Of a DNA stretch of 64,000 bases, positions 16,668-24,152 are shown in pieces. A program made the position numbers and the translations under genes. The notes below the pieces were generated by a model. That model did no database searches, was not told the origin of the DNA, and saw only the letters and a list, made by a program, of their open reading frames with translations. How positions within the stretch are numbered: the stretch's first letter is position 1; each line of letters begins with the position of its first letter. The stretch spans positions 62,001 through 126,000 of the forward strand of contig NZ_PVZV01000006.1 of assembly GCF_002995495.1 (NCBI RefSeq). The letters are read 5' to 3'. This stretch comes from Actinocorallia populi (GTDB lineage Bacteria; Actinomycetota; Actinomycetes; Streptosporangiales; Streptosporangiaceae).

Positions 16668-17533
16668 CCCTGACCATCCCCCGACTCCGGGCGAAGGCGG
16701 CGCGCGGGCGCCGGCGCCGTCCGCTCACGCTGGTCCTCGCGACCGCGTTCCTGGTGCTCGTCGCCGCCATGGGCCTGCTGGCCCCCGTGCTGGCGCCGCA
16801 CTCCCCGGACGAGACGAGCCTGCTGAACGCGCTGGCTCCCCCCGGCACCGAAGGGCACTGGCTGGGCACCGACTCCACCGGCCGCGACGTGCTGTCGCGC
16901 GTCATGCACGGGGCCAGGCTGTCGCTGCTCGCGCCCCTGGGCGTGGTCCTGCTCTCCCTGGTCCTGGGCACCGCGATCGGCCTGCTGGCCGCCCGCGCGG
17001 GCGGCTGGGTGGACGCCGTCCTGTCCCGCGGCATGGACATCGTCTTCGCCTTCCCCAGCCTCCTGCTGGTGATCCTTTCCGTGGCGGTGTTCGGCCCCGG
17101 CCTGACCGCGCCCATCTGCGTCCTGGCCATCGCCTACACGCCGTTCATCGGCAGGGTCGTGCGCAGCGTGGCGATCCAGGAAGGGGCGCGCCCCTACCTG
17201 GAGAGCTACCGCGTCATGGGCTTCGGCGAGCTGCGGGTGACGCTGCGGCATCTCCTGCCGAACGTGCTGCCCGTCATCATCGCCCAGAGCGCCCTGTCCT
17301 TCGGCTACGCGCTGGTGGATCTGGCGTCCCTGTCCTACCTGGGCCTGGGCGTCCGCCCGCCGGACGCCGACTGGGGCTCGATGATCAGCCAGGCGCAGAG
17401 CGCCATCCTCCAGGGCTCGCCCTGGAGCGGGCTGATGCCCGGGATCGCGGTCCTGCTGACCGTCGTCTGCGTCAACCTGCTGGGCGAGCACCTCGGCGGG
17501 TCCATCAGCGGGAAGCGGAGTGAGGAGACGTGA
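16664..17533 (+). CDS. ABC importer permease, DppC type
   Basis: A 289-residue membrane protein. It has the family's cytoplasmic Arg-rich N-terminus, the periplasmic signature GTEGHWLGTDSTGRDVLSRV and the EAA coupling loop ARPYLESYRVMGFGELRVTL. These are diagnostic of DppC/OppC permeases. ATG 16664 overlaps the preceding stop by 4 bases, and the gene itself overlaps the next start. About six transmembrane helices are visible. Confidence 0.9.
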   Translation: MTLTIPRLRAKAARGRRRRPLTLVLATAFLVLVAAMGLLAPVLAPHSPDETSLLNALAPPGTEGHWLGTDSTGRDVLSRVMHGARLSLLAPLGVVLLSLVLGTAIGLLAARAGGWVDAVLSRGMDIVFAFPSLLLVILSVAVFGPGLTAPICVLAIAYTPFIGRVVRSVAIQEGARPYLESYRVMGFGELRVTLRHLLPNVLPVIIAQSALSFGYALVDLASLSYLGLGVRPPDADWGSMISQAQSAILQGSPWSGLMPGIAVLLTVVCVNLLGEHLGGSISGKRSEET

Positions 17534-18531
17534 AGGTGCTCCAGAAGAAAGAGGCGGAGACGGCGCGGCGCGACGCCCTGGACATCTCCGGGCTGAGTCT
17601 CGCCGTCTCCCGGAGCGGGACGGACGTCCCGCTGCTGGCCGGCGTCAGCGTCCGGGTGGCGCGCGGGGAGACCGTGGGCCTGGTCGGCGAGTCCGGCTCG
17701 GGCAAGTCGCTGACCTCCCGCAGCGCGCTGGGCATGCTGCCCCGCGGCGCCCGGACCACCGGCGGCGTCACGGTCTCGGGCGTCGACGTGCTGGGCGCCG
17801 ACCGCAGGACGCTGCGCGAGCTGCGGCGCACCCGGGTGTCGATGATCTTCCAGGACCCGCGGGCCTCGATCAACCCGGTGCGGCGCGTCGGCGACTACCT
17901 CACCGAGGGGCTGCGCGCCCGCGGCGTGTCCTCGCGCGAGGCGGCCGAACGGGCGCCGGACCTGCTCGACCAGGTGGGCATCCGCGACCCGCGGGGCGCG
18001 CTGCGGCGCTTCCCGCACGAGTTCTCCGGCGGCATGCTCCAGCGTGTCATGATCGCCGGAGCGCTGTCCACCGAGCCCGAACTGCTCCTGGCCGACGAGC
18101 CCACCACCGCCCTGGACGTCACCACGCAGGCCGAGGTGGTCGGGCTGCTGAAGACCATGCAGGAGGCGCACGGCACCGGCATGCTCTTCGTGACGCACGA
18201 CCTGGACCTGGCCGCCGCCATCTGCGACCGGATCTACGTCATGTACGCCGGACGCATCGTGGAGGAGGCCACCGGCGCCTCGCTCTTCCGCTCGCCCGCG
18301 CACCCCTACACCAGGGCGCTGCTGGAGGCCAGCCCGTCCGTCCACGGCGAGAAGGCCGTGGTCAAGGCCATCAGGGGACGCCCGCTGGCGCTCGCCGAGG
18401 CGCCGTCGGGCTGCTCCTTCCGCGACCGGTGCCCGCTGGCGGAGGAGTCCTGCGCCGAGGGCGTTCCCCCCTACCGCGCGCACGGGGCCTCCACGGTCGC
18501 GTGCCTCCGGCCCGAAGAGGTGGCCCCGTGA
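17530..18531 (+). CDS. ABC importer ATPase, DppD type
   Basis: A 333-residue ATPase with Walker A GESGSGKS, Q-loop FQDPRASINPV, signature SGGMLQRVMIAGAL and Walker B LLLADEPTTALD. The C-terminal oligopeptide-transporter extension carries the Cys motif CSFRDRCPLAEESC, which in this subfamily binds an iron-sulfur cluster in some members. GTG 17530 overlaps the permease stop. It pairs with the next gene to drive import. Confidence 0.92.
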   Translation: MKVLQKKEAETARRDALDISGLSLAVSRSGTDVPLLAGVSVRVARGETVGLVGESGSGKSLTSRSALGMLPRGARTTGGVTVSGVDVLGADRRTLRELRRTRVSMIFQDPRASINPVRRVGDYLTEGLRARGVSSREAAERAPDLLDQVGIRDPRGALRRFPHEFSGGMLQRVMIAGALSTEPELLLADEPTTALDVTTQAEVVGLLKTMQEAHGTGMLFVTHDLDLAAAICDRIYVMYAGRIVEEATGASLFRSPAHPYTRALLEASPSVHGEKAVVKAIRGRPLALAEAPSGCSFRDRCPLAEESCAEGVPPYRAHGASTVACLRPEEVAP

Positions 18532-19340
18532 ACCAGCCGCAGCCCGTGCTCGCCGTCTCCTCGCTGGTCAAGCGGTTCGGCTCCTTCACCGCCGTCGACG
18601 ACGTGAGCTTCGAGCTCATGCCGGGCACCTCGCTCGGGATCGTCGGGGAGTCGGGTTCGGGCAAGACGACCACCGCCCGCATCCTGGCCGGGCTGGAGCG
18701 GCCGACCTCCGGGACCGTCACGCTGGAGGGCAGGGCGGTCGGCGGGCGCTCGCGCCGCGACCGGCTCTGGCAGGCGGGCCGGCTCCAGATGATCTTCCAG
18801 GACCCCTACGGCTCGTTCGACCCGCGCCGGACCATCGCCCAGTCCATCGCCGAGCCCCTGCGGCTGCACGCGCCGGGACCGGCCGAACGGCACCGGGCCC
18901 GGGTCGCCGAGCTGCTGGACCAGGTGGGGCTCAGCACCCGCGCGGGCGAGGCGCTGCCGCGCGACCTGTCGGGCGGGCAGCGGCAGCGCGCCGCCATCGC
19001 CCGCGCGCTCGGCATCGCGCCGCGCGTCCTGGTGCTGGACGAGGCGGTCGCGGCGCTCGACGTCTCCATCCAGGCGCAGATCCTCACCCTGCTCGACGAG
19101 CTGCGCAGGGAGACCGGCATCTCCTACGTCTTCGTCAGCCACGACCTGGCGGTCGTGCGCTACATCACCGACACGGCCGTCGTCATGCGGCACGGCCGCA
19201 TCGTCGAGCGGGGCGGGACCGAGCAGATCCTGCGCAGTCCCCAGCACCCCTACACCCGTCTGCTGCTCGACTCGATCCCCTCCCCGGACTGGGACCTCGA
19301 GCGGGTGGCACGCGACCGCCGCGCGCTCGACGCGCGCTGA
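18528..19340 (+). CDS. ABC importer ATPase, DppF type (short)
   Basis: A 270-residue ATPase with Walker A GESGSGKTTTARIL, Q-loop FQDPYGSFDPRR and signature LSGGQRQRAAIARAL. Walker B is LVLDEAVAALD, with Ala in place of the usual Pro after DE. It is shorter than typical DppF/OppF proteins and lacks the C-terminal Cys-containing extension present in its partner. GTG 18528 overlaps the preceding stop (GTGA). Confidence 0.9.
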   Translation: MNQPQPVLAVSSLVKRFGSFTAVDDVSFELMPGTSLGIVGESGSGKTTTARILAGLERPTSGTVTLEGRAVGGRSRRDRLWQAGRLQMIFQDPYGSFDPRRTIAQSIAEPLRLHAPGPAERHRARVAELLDQVGLSTRAGEALPRDLSGGQRQRAAIARALGIAPRVLVLDEAVAALDVSIQAQILTLLDELRRETGISYVFVSHDLAVVRYITDTAVVMRHGRIVERGGTEQILRSPQHPYTRLLLDSIPSPDWDLERVARDRRALDAR

Positions 19341-19386
19341 GCGGCCCCTTCACACGATCGAACACGGAACACGGAGTCACATCACC

Positions 19387-21051
19387 ATGCCCACCATCAA
19401 GCGGGTCGAGCCTGCCCCGGTACCGGAAGACGCCCGGCAGGTCATGGTCCCGATGCGGGACGGAGTGCGGCTGGCGGCCGACGTCTACCGGTCCGGCTCT
19501 CCGGATCCGAACGCCGTCATCCTGATCCGCCTCCCGTACGACAAGGACGGCCCCTACTGCTTCATGCCCGTCCTCAGCCGGTACTTCCTGTCCCGCGGCT
19601 ACACCGTCGTCGTCCAGGACGTCCGCGGCAAGTTCCGCTCGGAGGGCGAGACCGAGTTCGCCGTCCACGAGGTCGAGGACGGGTACGACACGATCCAGTG
19701 GATCACCGAGCAGCCGTGGTGCGACGGGAACGTCGTCATGTGGGGGGACTCCTACTTCGGCTACACCTCCATCGCCGCCGCGATCAGCGGCCACCCGGCA
19801 CTGCGGGCCATCTCCCCTCGCCTCACCGGATCCCAGCTCTCTCGGGTGCTCGAGTACGGCGACGGCACCCGCGACGTCGAGCAGACCAGCCGCAAGGTCT
19901 ACTTCGCCACCCACTACGTCGAGCAGAACACCTACGAGTGGGAGATGGACTGGAGCGCGCGCCCGCTCCGCGCGACCTTCGAGGGGTTCTTCGCCGAGCT
20001 CGGCAGGCGCTCGGCGAACTTCGACGACGAGTTCGAGGGCGAACCGAGGTTCGTGCATCCCCCGGTGAAGGCGCTCCTGGACAGCCCTCCCGTGCCGGCC
20101 CTCTACACGATCGGCTGGTTCGACAACTGCGCCATCTGGTCCTGGAACGACGTGCGGGCGCTGGCCCGGACCCCGGGCTGGGCCGACCACCTCTACCTGC
20201 GCCTGGAGGCCATCGACCACGAGAACTACCGGCTCGTCCAGGCGCCCGTCGCCCCGCATGACGACCACACCGAGGACTCCGCAGCCAAAGACCGCCTGCT
20301 GCCCAGGTATCTGGACCCGGCCGTCGAGTTCTTCGACGCCGTCCTCGGCCGTTCAGACGCGGTGCCGCCCCGTGTGCGCTACGAGGTCTGCCACGGCGAA
20401 TGGAGGGAGAGCACCGTCTGGCCGCCGGAGCGGTCCTCCGACCTGGAGTACCACCTGTCCGCGTCGCCCACGCCGTGCCTGACCGCCGAGATCCCGCAGG
20501 CGGAGAGCGTGGTGGAGTGGATCCACGACCCGTCGGACCTCGTCCCCTCGGCGGGGGTGAACCCCTTCGCCGCACTGTTCGACAGGTCGGATCTGAGCGC
20601 CATCGGAGAACGTCCGGACGTACTCCGCTTCACCGGATCCGCCGCCGGGGAGGACCTCGATCTGGTCGGCACCGTGACGCTGCAGCTCCGGCTCTCGGCG
20701 CCCGCGGGCGCCAACGTCCACGTGCGGCTCCTGGACGTGGCGCCCGAGGGCGAGGCGTTCCTGATCGTCAAGGGGCAGGCACACCTCGACGTGCCGCTGT
20801 CCGGCGAGGAGGCCGTCGTGGACCTGCAGAACATCGCCTACCGGCTACGCGCGGGCCACCGTCTCGCCCTCGACATCATGAGCAGCGACTTTCCCGAGTA
20901 CATCCCTGAATGCCCGCATGGCTCCGACCCGTGGACGAGCCTTCCCGGAGAACCGGCCGCCCGCGGGTTGACGCTCGGCGGCGCGCGCCCGTCCTGCCTG
21001 CGCATCGGCAGATGGCAACCCGAGGACCTCCGCCGCGGCACCCGGCCGTAG
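19387..21051 (+). CDS. CocE/NonD-family hydrolase (X-Pro dipeptidyl-peptidase S15 type)
   Basis: A 554-residue hydrolase. The S15 alpha/beta domain starts with MRDGVRLAADVYRSG; the nucleophile elbow is WGDSYFGYTS and an oxyanion-side motif is VVVQDVRGKFRSEGE. The C-terminal jelly-roll domain (about 390-550) contains ANVHVRLLDVAPEG and GHRLALDIMSSDFPEY. Members hydrolyse acyl esters (cocaine esterase), cephalosporin esters or X-Pro peptides. No signal peptide is seen, so it is cytosolic. It lies 46 bp after the ABC operon with GGAG before ATG 19387. The likely arrangement is that the importer brings in a substrate that this enzyme cleaves. Confidence 0.87.
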   Translation: MPTIKRVEPAPVPEDARQVMVPMRDGVRLAADVYRSGSPDPNAVILIRLPYDKDGPYCFMPVLSRYFLSRGYTVVVQDVRGKFRSEGETEFAVHEVEDGYDTIQWITEQPWCDGNVVMWGDSYFGYTSIAAAISGHPALRAISPRLTGSQLSRVLEYGDGTRDVEQTSRKVYFATHYVEQNTYEWEMDWSARPLRATFEGFFAELGRRSANFDDEFEGEPRFVHPPVKALLDSPPVPALYTIGWFDNCAIWSWNDVRALARTPGWADHLYLRLEAIDHENYRLVQAPVAPHDDHTEDSAAKDRLLPRYLDPAVEFFDAVLGRSDAVPPRVRYEVCHGEWRESTVWPPERSSDLEYHLSASPTPCLTAEIPQAESVVEWIHDPSDLVPSAGVNPFAALFDRSDLSAIGERPDVLRFTGSAAGEDLDLVGTVTLQLRLSAPAGANVHVRLLDVAPEGEAFLIVKGQAHLDVPLSGEEAVVDLQNIAYRLRAGHRLALDIMSSDFPEYIPECPHGSDPWTSLPGEPAARGLTLGGARPSCLRIGRWQPEDLRRGTRP

Positions 21052-21074
21052 AAGGCGGTACGAAGAGAAGACGG

Positions 21075-21113
21075 CGGCCGTCGTTCCCATTCCATGGGTG
21101 GGAACGACGGCCG
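21075..21113 (+). terminator. Strong hairpin terminator after the ABC/CocE operon
   Basis: CGGCCGTCGTTCCCA (21075-21089) pairs perfectly with TGGGAACGACGGCCG (21099-21113) around a 9-base loop, followed by TTTC. It lies 23 bp past the CocE-type stop. Confidence 0.8.
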
Positions 21114-21140
21114 TTTCATCGGTGAACGGGCCATGCGAAT

Positions 21141-21167
21141 GCCCTCGCCCGGGAGCCGGGCGAGGGC
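21141..21167 (-). terminator. Second hairpin, terminator for the FAD oxidase gene
   Basis: GCCCTCGCCCGG (21141-21152) and CCGGGCGAGGGC (21156-21167) form a 12-bp perfect stem with a GAG loop, 21 bp beyond the minus-strand stop at 21189. With the preceding hairpin it isolates two convergent transcripts. Confidence 0.75.
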
Positions 21168-21188
21168 ATATCGGTTTCCGGCGTCGGC

Positions 21189-22571
21189 TCAGGAGTCGAA
21201 GCCGAGGCCGAGCCGGTCCAGCGTGCGCAGCCAGAGGTTGCGCCGTCCCGTTCTGTCCTCCCGGGCCATCGACCAGCGGGTGAGCTGGATGCCGGTCCAG
21301 GTCAGCGGCTCCGGGGGGAACGGGATTCCTTTCTGCCGCACCATGCGCAGCCGCGTGAGGTCCGTGGATTCTCCCGACAACAGGTCGAGCATGACGTCGG
21401 CCGCGAAGCGGGAAGCGCCCACTCCCAGTCCGGTGAAGCCCGCGGTGTAGGCGACCCGGCCCTTGCGGGCCAGGCCGTAGAAGGCGCAGAAGCGCGTGCT
21501 GGTGTCGATGACTCCGGCCCAGCGGTGGGTGAAGCCGATCCCGCTCAGCTGCGGGAACGTCTCGTAGAAGTGCCGGGCCAGGAGGTGGTAGGTGCTGGGG
21601 CGGTGCTCGTGCTCGGGCTTGATCGAGCGCCCGTAGTGGTAGATGGCGTCGTAGCCGCCCCACAGGATGCGGTTGTCGGGAGTGCGGCGGTAGTAGTGGA
21701 ACTGGTTGCCGCAGTCGGAGATGCCGAAGGGCTGCTCCCATCCGATCGACTGGAGCTGCGCCGGTGTCAGCGGCTGAGTGGCGAGCACGTAGTCGTAGAC
21801 GGGGACGACGGAGTACTTCCGCATGCCGAGCAGGGAAGTGAACGCGTTCGTCGCCAGGACGACCTGCCTGGCGCGCACCCGCGCCTGCGGCGTGTGCAGC
21901 TCGACCGCGTCTCCGCGATCGTCCATCCGGACGACCGGGGTCCGTTCCGCGATGCGCACGCCGAGCCCTTCGGCGACCCTGGCCAGCTCCCAAGCCAGGC
22001 GCGCGGGGTTCACCAGGGCGGTGTCGTCCTCCAGGCGCCCGGCGAGGTAGGTGGGGGAGTCGACGAGCCGGCGGACGGCCTCCCGGTCGAGGAAACCGGG
22101 CGAGTCCGGCTTGAGCCCGGCGATCTCGTGCGCGTGGGTGGCGACGATGAGCGCACCGCCGCGCGTGAAGTCGCACTCGATGCCGTACCGCTCGACGGTC
22201 TCGGCGATCTCATCGAGATTCCTGCGGCCGAGCCGGTGGAGGGTCTCGTACTCCTCGGGCCAGCGTTCCCGGCCGTTCGCCTCGCCGTGGGTGAGGCTGG
22301 CGCTGCAGAAGCCGCCGTTGCGGCCGCTCGCGTGTTCGGCGAGGCGATCCCCTTCGAGCAGGAGGACGTCGCGGTCCGGGTCGCGTTCCTTGGCTCGCAG
22401 GGCGGTCCAGAGGCCGGTGAAGCCGCCTCCGACGACCACCAGGTCCGCTGACAGCTCGCCGTTGAAGGAGGGCCTCGGGGCGGGGCGGCCGGGGTCATCG
22501 AGCCAGAGGGGTACTTGTTCCGCCTCGCTCAGCGCGGCGGCGGGCTCGTTCGGGTAGGGCTCAGTGCTCAT
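21189..22571 (-). CDS. FAD-dependent amine/amino acid oxidase (DAO family, PuuB/OrdL-like)
   Basis: A 460-residue flavoprotein. The N-terminal region carries VPLWLDDPGRPAPRPSF and then the FAD-binding dinucleotide motif VVGGGFTGLWTALRAKERDP. The conserved GRNGGFCSASLTHGE is typical of gamma-glutamylputrescine oxidase and related DAO proteins. The C-terminal FAD contact is AYTAGFTGLGVGASRFAADV. It would deaminate an amine or N-substituted amino acid with oxygen in the cytosol. GAGGT precedes ATG 22571. A palindrome lies about 150 bp upstream. The aldehyde dehydrogenase at 27929 would be a logical downstream partner in amine degradation, by inference. Confidence 0.85.
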   Translation of the reverse strand: MSTEPYPNEPAAALSEAEQVPLWLDDPGRPAPRPSFNGELSADLVVVGGGFTGLWTALRAKERDPDRDVLLLEGDRLAEHASGRNGGFCSASLTHGEANGRERWPEEYETLHRLGRRNLDEIAETVERYGIECDFTRGGALIVATHAHEIAGLKPDSPGFLDREAVRRLVDSPTYLAGRLEDDTALVNPARLAWELARVAEGLGVRIAERTPVVRMDDRGDAVELHTPQARVRARQVVLATNAFTSLLGMRKYSVVPVYDYVLATQPLTPAQLQSIGWEQPFGISDCGNQFHYYRRTPDNRILWGGYDAIYHYGRSIKPEHEHRPSTYHLLARHFYETFPQLSGIGFTHRWAGVIDTSTRFCAFYGLARKGRVAYTAGFTGLGVGASRFAADVMLDLLSGESTDLTRLRMVRQKGIPFPPEPLTWTGIQLTRWSMAREDRTGRRNLWLRTLDRLGLGFDS

Positions 22572-22717
22572 CTGTACCTCGGAGAAAGGCCATGGGCGGC
22601 CGCCGGGACCGCGGGTCGCCTCTTCAGGCGCCCGGAAACGGGGCGGGCTTTTCGGCTGACACGCCCGCCGACCTGCGTCGGATCGTGATCAAGGGCGTGT
22701 CCGGTGTGAGGAGACTA

Positions 22718-22729
22718 CGTTATATAACG
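22718..22729. promoter_or_regulatory. Palindrome upstream of the FAD oxidase
   Basis: CGTTATATAACG is a perfect 12-base palindrome within an AT-rich island (about 22715-22755) in an otherwise GC-rich 267-bp gap between two minus-strand genes. It probably marks the promoter/operator of the FAD oxidase. The gap holds no convincing gene. Confidence 0.45.
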
Positions 22730-22800
22730 CTGATGCACAACGGTGTTTTATATTGGGCGCGTGGCTCCGGCGGCGAAGGAACGTGTGCATGCGGCGGCGT

Positions 22801-22826
22801 CCTCCCCGGCCGGTCGCCGGGGGAGG
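22801..22826 (-). terminator. Hairpin downstream of the MarR gene
   Basis: CCTCCCCGGC (22801-22810) pairs with GCCGGGGGAGG (22816-22826), allowing one bulged G, across a 5-base loop. It begins 13 bases past the MarR stop on the minus strand. Confidence 0.55.
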
Positions 22827-22838
22827 GCGGGCGGGGTG

Positions 22839-23258
22839 CTACTTCAGGAGGGCGGTTCTGGCCCGGTTGAGGTAGTCGCGGAAGGCGGCGCGCTCCTCGG
22901 GCCGGAAGTCCTGGAGCATCTGCTCCTCCAGGGCGGCGACGGGCCCGGCGCACTCCGCCAGGAGGGCGTGGCCGGCGTCGGTGAGGCGCAGGAGGTGGCG
23001 GCGGCGGTTGGCGGGATCGACGGTCCGGCTGATGAGGCCGCGGCGCTCGATGGCGCCGATGACGTCGGCCATCGCCTGCGGGGTGACGAAGGAGTTGCGG
23101 GCCAGCTCCGCGCCCGACAGCCCGTTCCTGCGCTCCAGCACCGTCAGCGCCGTGTACTGCAGGGTCGTGACGCCCGACGGGCGGAGCAGCTCGTCGAGGC
23201 GGGCGCGGGTGGCCAGCTCGACCTGCTTGATCGAGTACAGCAGCAGGGGATCGGCCAC
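22839..23258 (-). CDS. MarR-family repressor (CouR-like candidate)
   Basis: A 139-residue winged-helix protein. The recognition region reads LARNSFVTPQAMADVIGAIE and the wing DPANRRRHLLRLTDAGH. GTG 23258, starting VADPLLLYSIKQVELATRAR, gives the normal MarR length; the frame continues upstream into the promoter region. It is divergent from a CoA-ester catabolic operon. Three copies of a TCAGG-N3-CCTG dyad lie between the two start codons, which fits repression of the operon and itself. In Rhodococcus the analogous pathway is controlled by the MarR protein CouR, which responds to p-coumaroyl-CoA. Ligand identity here is inference. Confidence 0.85.
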   Translation of the reverse strand: MADPLLLYSIKQVELATRARLDELLRPSGVTTLQYTALTVLERRNGLSGAELARNSFVTPQAMADVIGAIERRGLISRTVDPANRRRHLLRLTDAGHALLAECAGPVAALEEQMLQDFRPEERAAFRDYLNRARTALLK

Positions 23259-23280
23259 GGGCTCACCCCTTCGCAGACGT

Positions 23281-23295
23281 GTCAGGAAACCTGTC
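23281..23295. promoter_or_regulatory. Third, imperfect MarR dyad near the regulator start
   Basis: GTCAGG-AAA-CCTGTC matches the tandem dyads at 23345-23374 at 10 of 12 specified positions. It lies 23 bp upstream of the MarR start, well placed for autoregulation. Confidence 0.45.
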
Positions 23296-23344
23296 GAACG
23301 CGACAACGGTACCCCGTTTACAACCTCGGCGCCCACCTGCAATC

Positions 23345-23374
23345 ATCAGGCTTCCTGATATCAGGGTTCCTGAT
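23345..23374. promoter_or_regulatory. Two abutting MarR operators
   Basis: ATCAGG-CTT-CCTGAT (23345-23359) is followed with no gap by ATCAGG-GTT-CCTGAT (23360-23374). Each is a perfect 6-3-6 dyad, and they sit 14 bases before the enoyl-CoA hydratase start. The junction also creates a perfect 12-mer, CCTGATATCAGG. Binding here would cover the ribosome-binding region and block transcription. Confidence 0.75.
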
Positions 23375-23387
23375 GATTGGAGGGATG

Positions 23388-24152
23388 ATGGCGACGACGT
23401 CCGTGGAACTGCGGGACCGGGTGGCCGTGCTGCGCCTCGCCCGCCCGGCCAAGCGCAACGCGCTGGACGACGCGACGATCCTGGAGATCGAGCGGTTCTT
23501 CCTGGATCCGCCCGGGGAGATCGGCGCGGTGGTGCTGGACGCCGAGGGCGAGCACTTCTGCGCCGGGCTCGACCTGTCGGAGCTGACCGAGCGCTCCACG
23601 TGGGAGGCGGTGGAGCACTCGCTGCTGTGGCACCGGGTGTTCGACCGGATCGAGGCGGGACCGCTGCCGGTCGTGGCCGTCCTGCGCGGAGCGGTGATCG
23701 GCGGCGGGCTGGAACTGGCGGTCTCGGCCCATGTGCGGGTCGCCGAGCCGTCGGCGTTCTACGCGCTGCCCGAGGGGCAGCGGGGCCTGTTCGTGGGCGG
23801 CGGCGGTTCGGTGCGGGTGCCGCGGCTGATCGGCGCGCACCGGATGGCCGACATGATGCTCACCGGCCGGGTCTACGACGCGGCCGAAGGCCAGGCCGTC
23901 GGCCTTTCGCACTACCTGACCGGCGCGGGCGAGGGCCTGGCCAGGGCACTGGAGCTCGCCGAGAAGATCGCGGGCAACGCGCCGCTGTCGAATTTCGCGG
24001 TCCTGACCGCGCTGCCGCGGATCGCCGAGGCGGCGCCCGCGCAGGGCTACCTCATGGAGTCGCTGATGTCGGCGGTGAGCGCCGGCAGCGAGGAGGCCAA
24101 GGGAAGGCTGCGCGCCTTCCTGGAGGGCCGCGCGGGAAAGGTGGGCCGATGA
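23388..24152 (+). CDS. Enoyl-CoA hydratase/isomerase (crotonase family)
   Basis: A 254-residue crotonase. The oxyanion-hole segments are HFCAGLDLSEL and GAVIGGGLELAVSAH, and the active-site loop is LPEGQRGLFVGGGGS. It would hydrate an alpha,beta-unsaturated acyl-CoA. ATG 23388 is preferred over the adjacent ATG 23385 because GGAGGG (23379-23384) is otherwise too close. It is the first gene of a five-gene run and overlaps the CoA ligase start by 4 bases. In the cou-type pathway this step converts a cinnamoyl-type CoA to the 3-hydroxyacyl-CoA. Confidence 0.88.
   Translation: MATTSVELRDRVAVLRLARPAKRNALDDATILEIERFFLDPPGEIGAVVLDAEGEHFCAGLDLSELTERSTWEAVEHSLLWHRVFDRIEAGPLPVVAVLRGAVIGGGLELAVSAHVRVAEPSAFYALPEGQRGLFVGGGGSVRVPRLIGAHRMADMMLTGRVYDAAEGQAVGLSHYLTGAGEGLARALELAEKIAGNAPLSNFAVLTALPRIAEAAPAQGYLMESLMSAVSAGSEEAKGRLRAFLEGRAGKVGR

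Noticed and set aside
22592-22870. A 92-codon plus-strand frame between the FAD oxidase and MarR genes
   Set aside because: It runs through an AT-rich operator region and a terminator hairpin and ends inside the MarR gene. The composition is Gly/Arg-rich.
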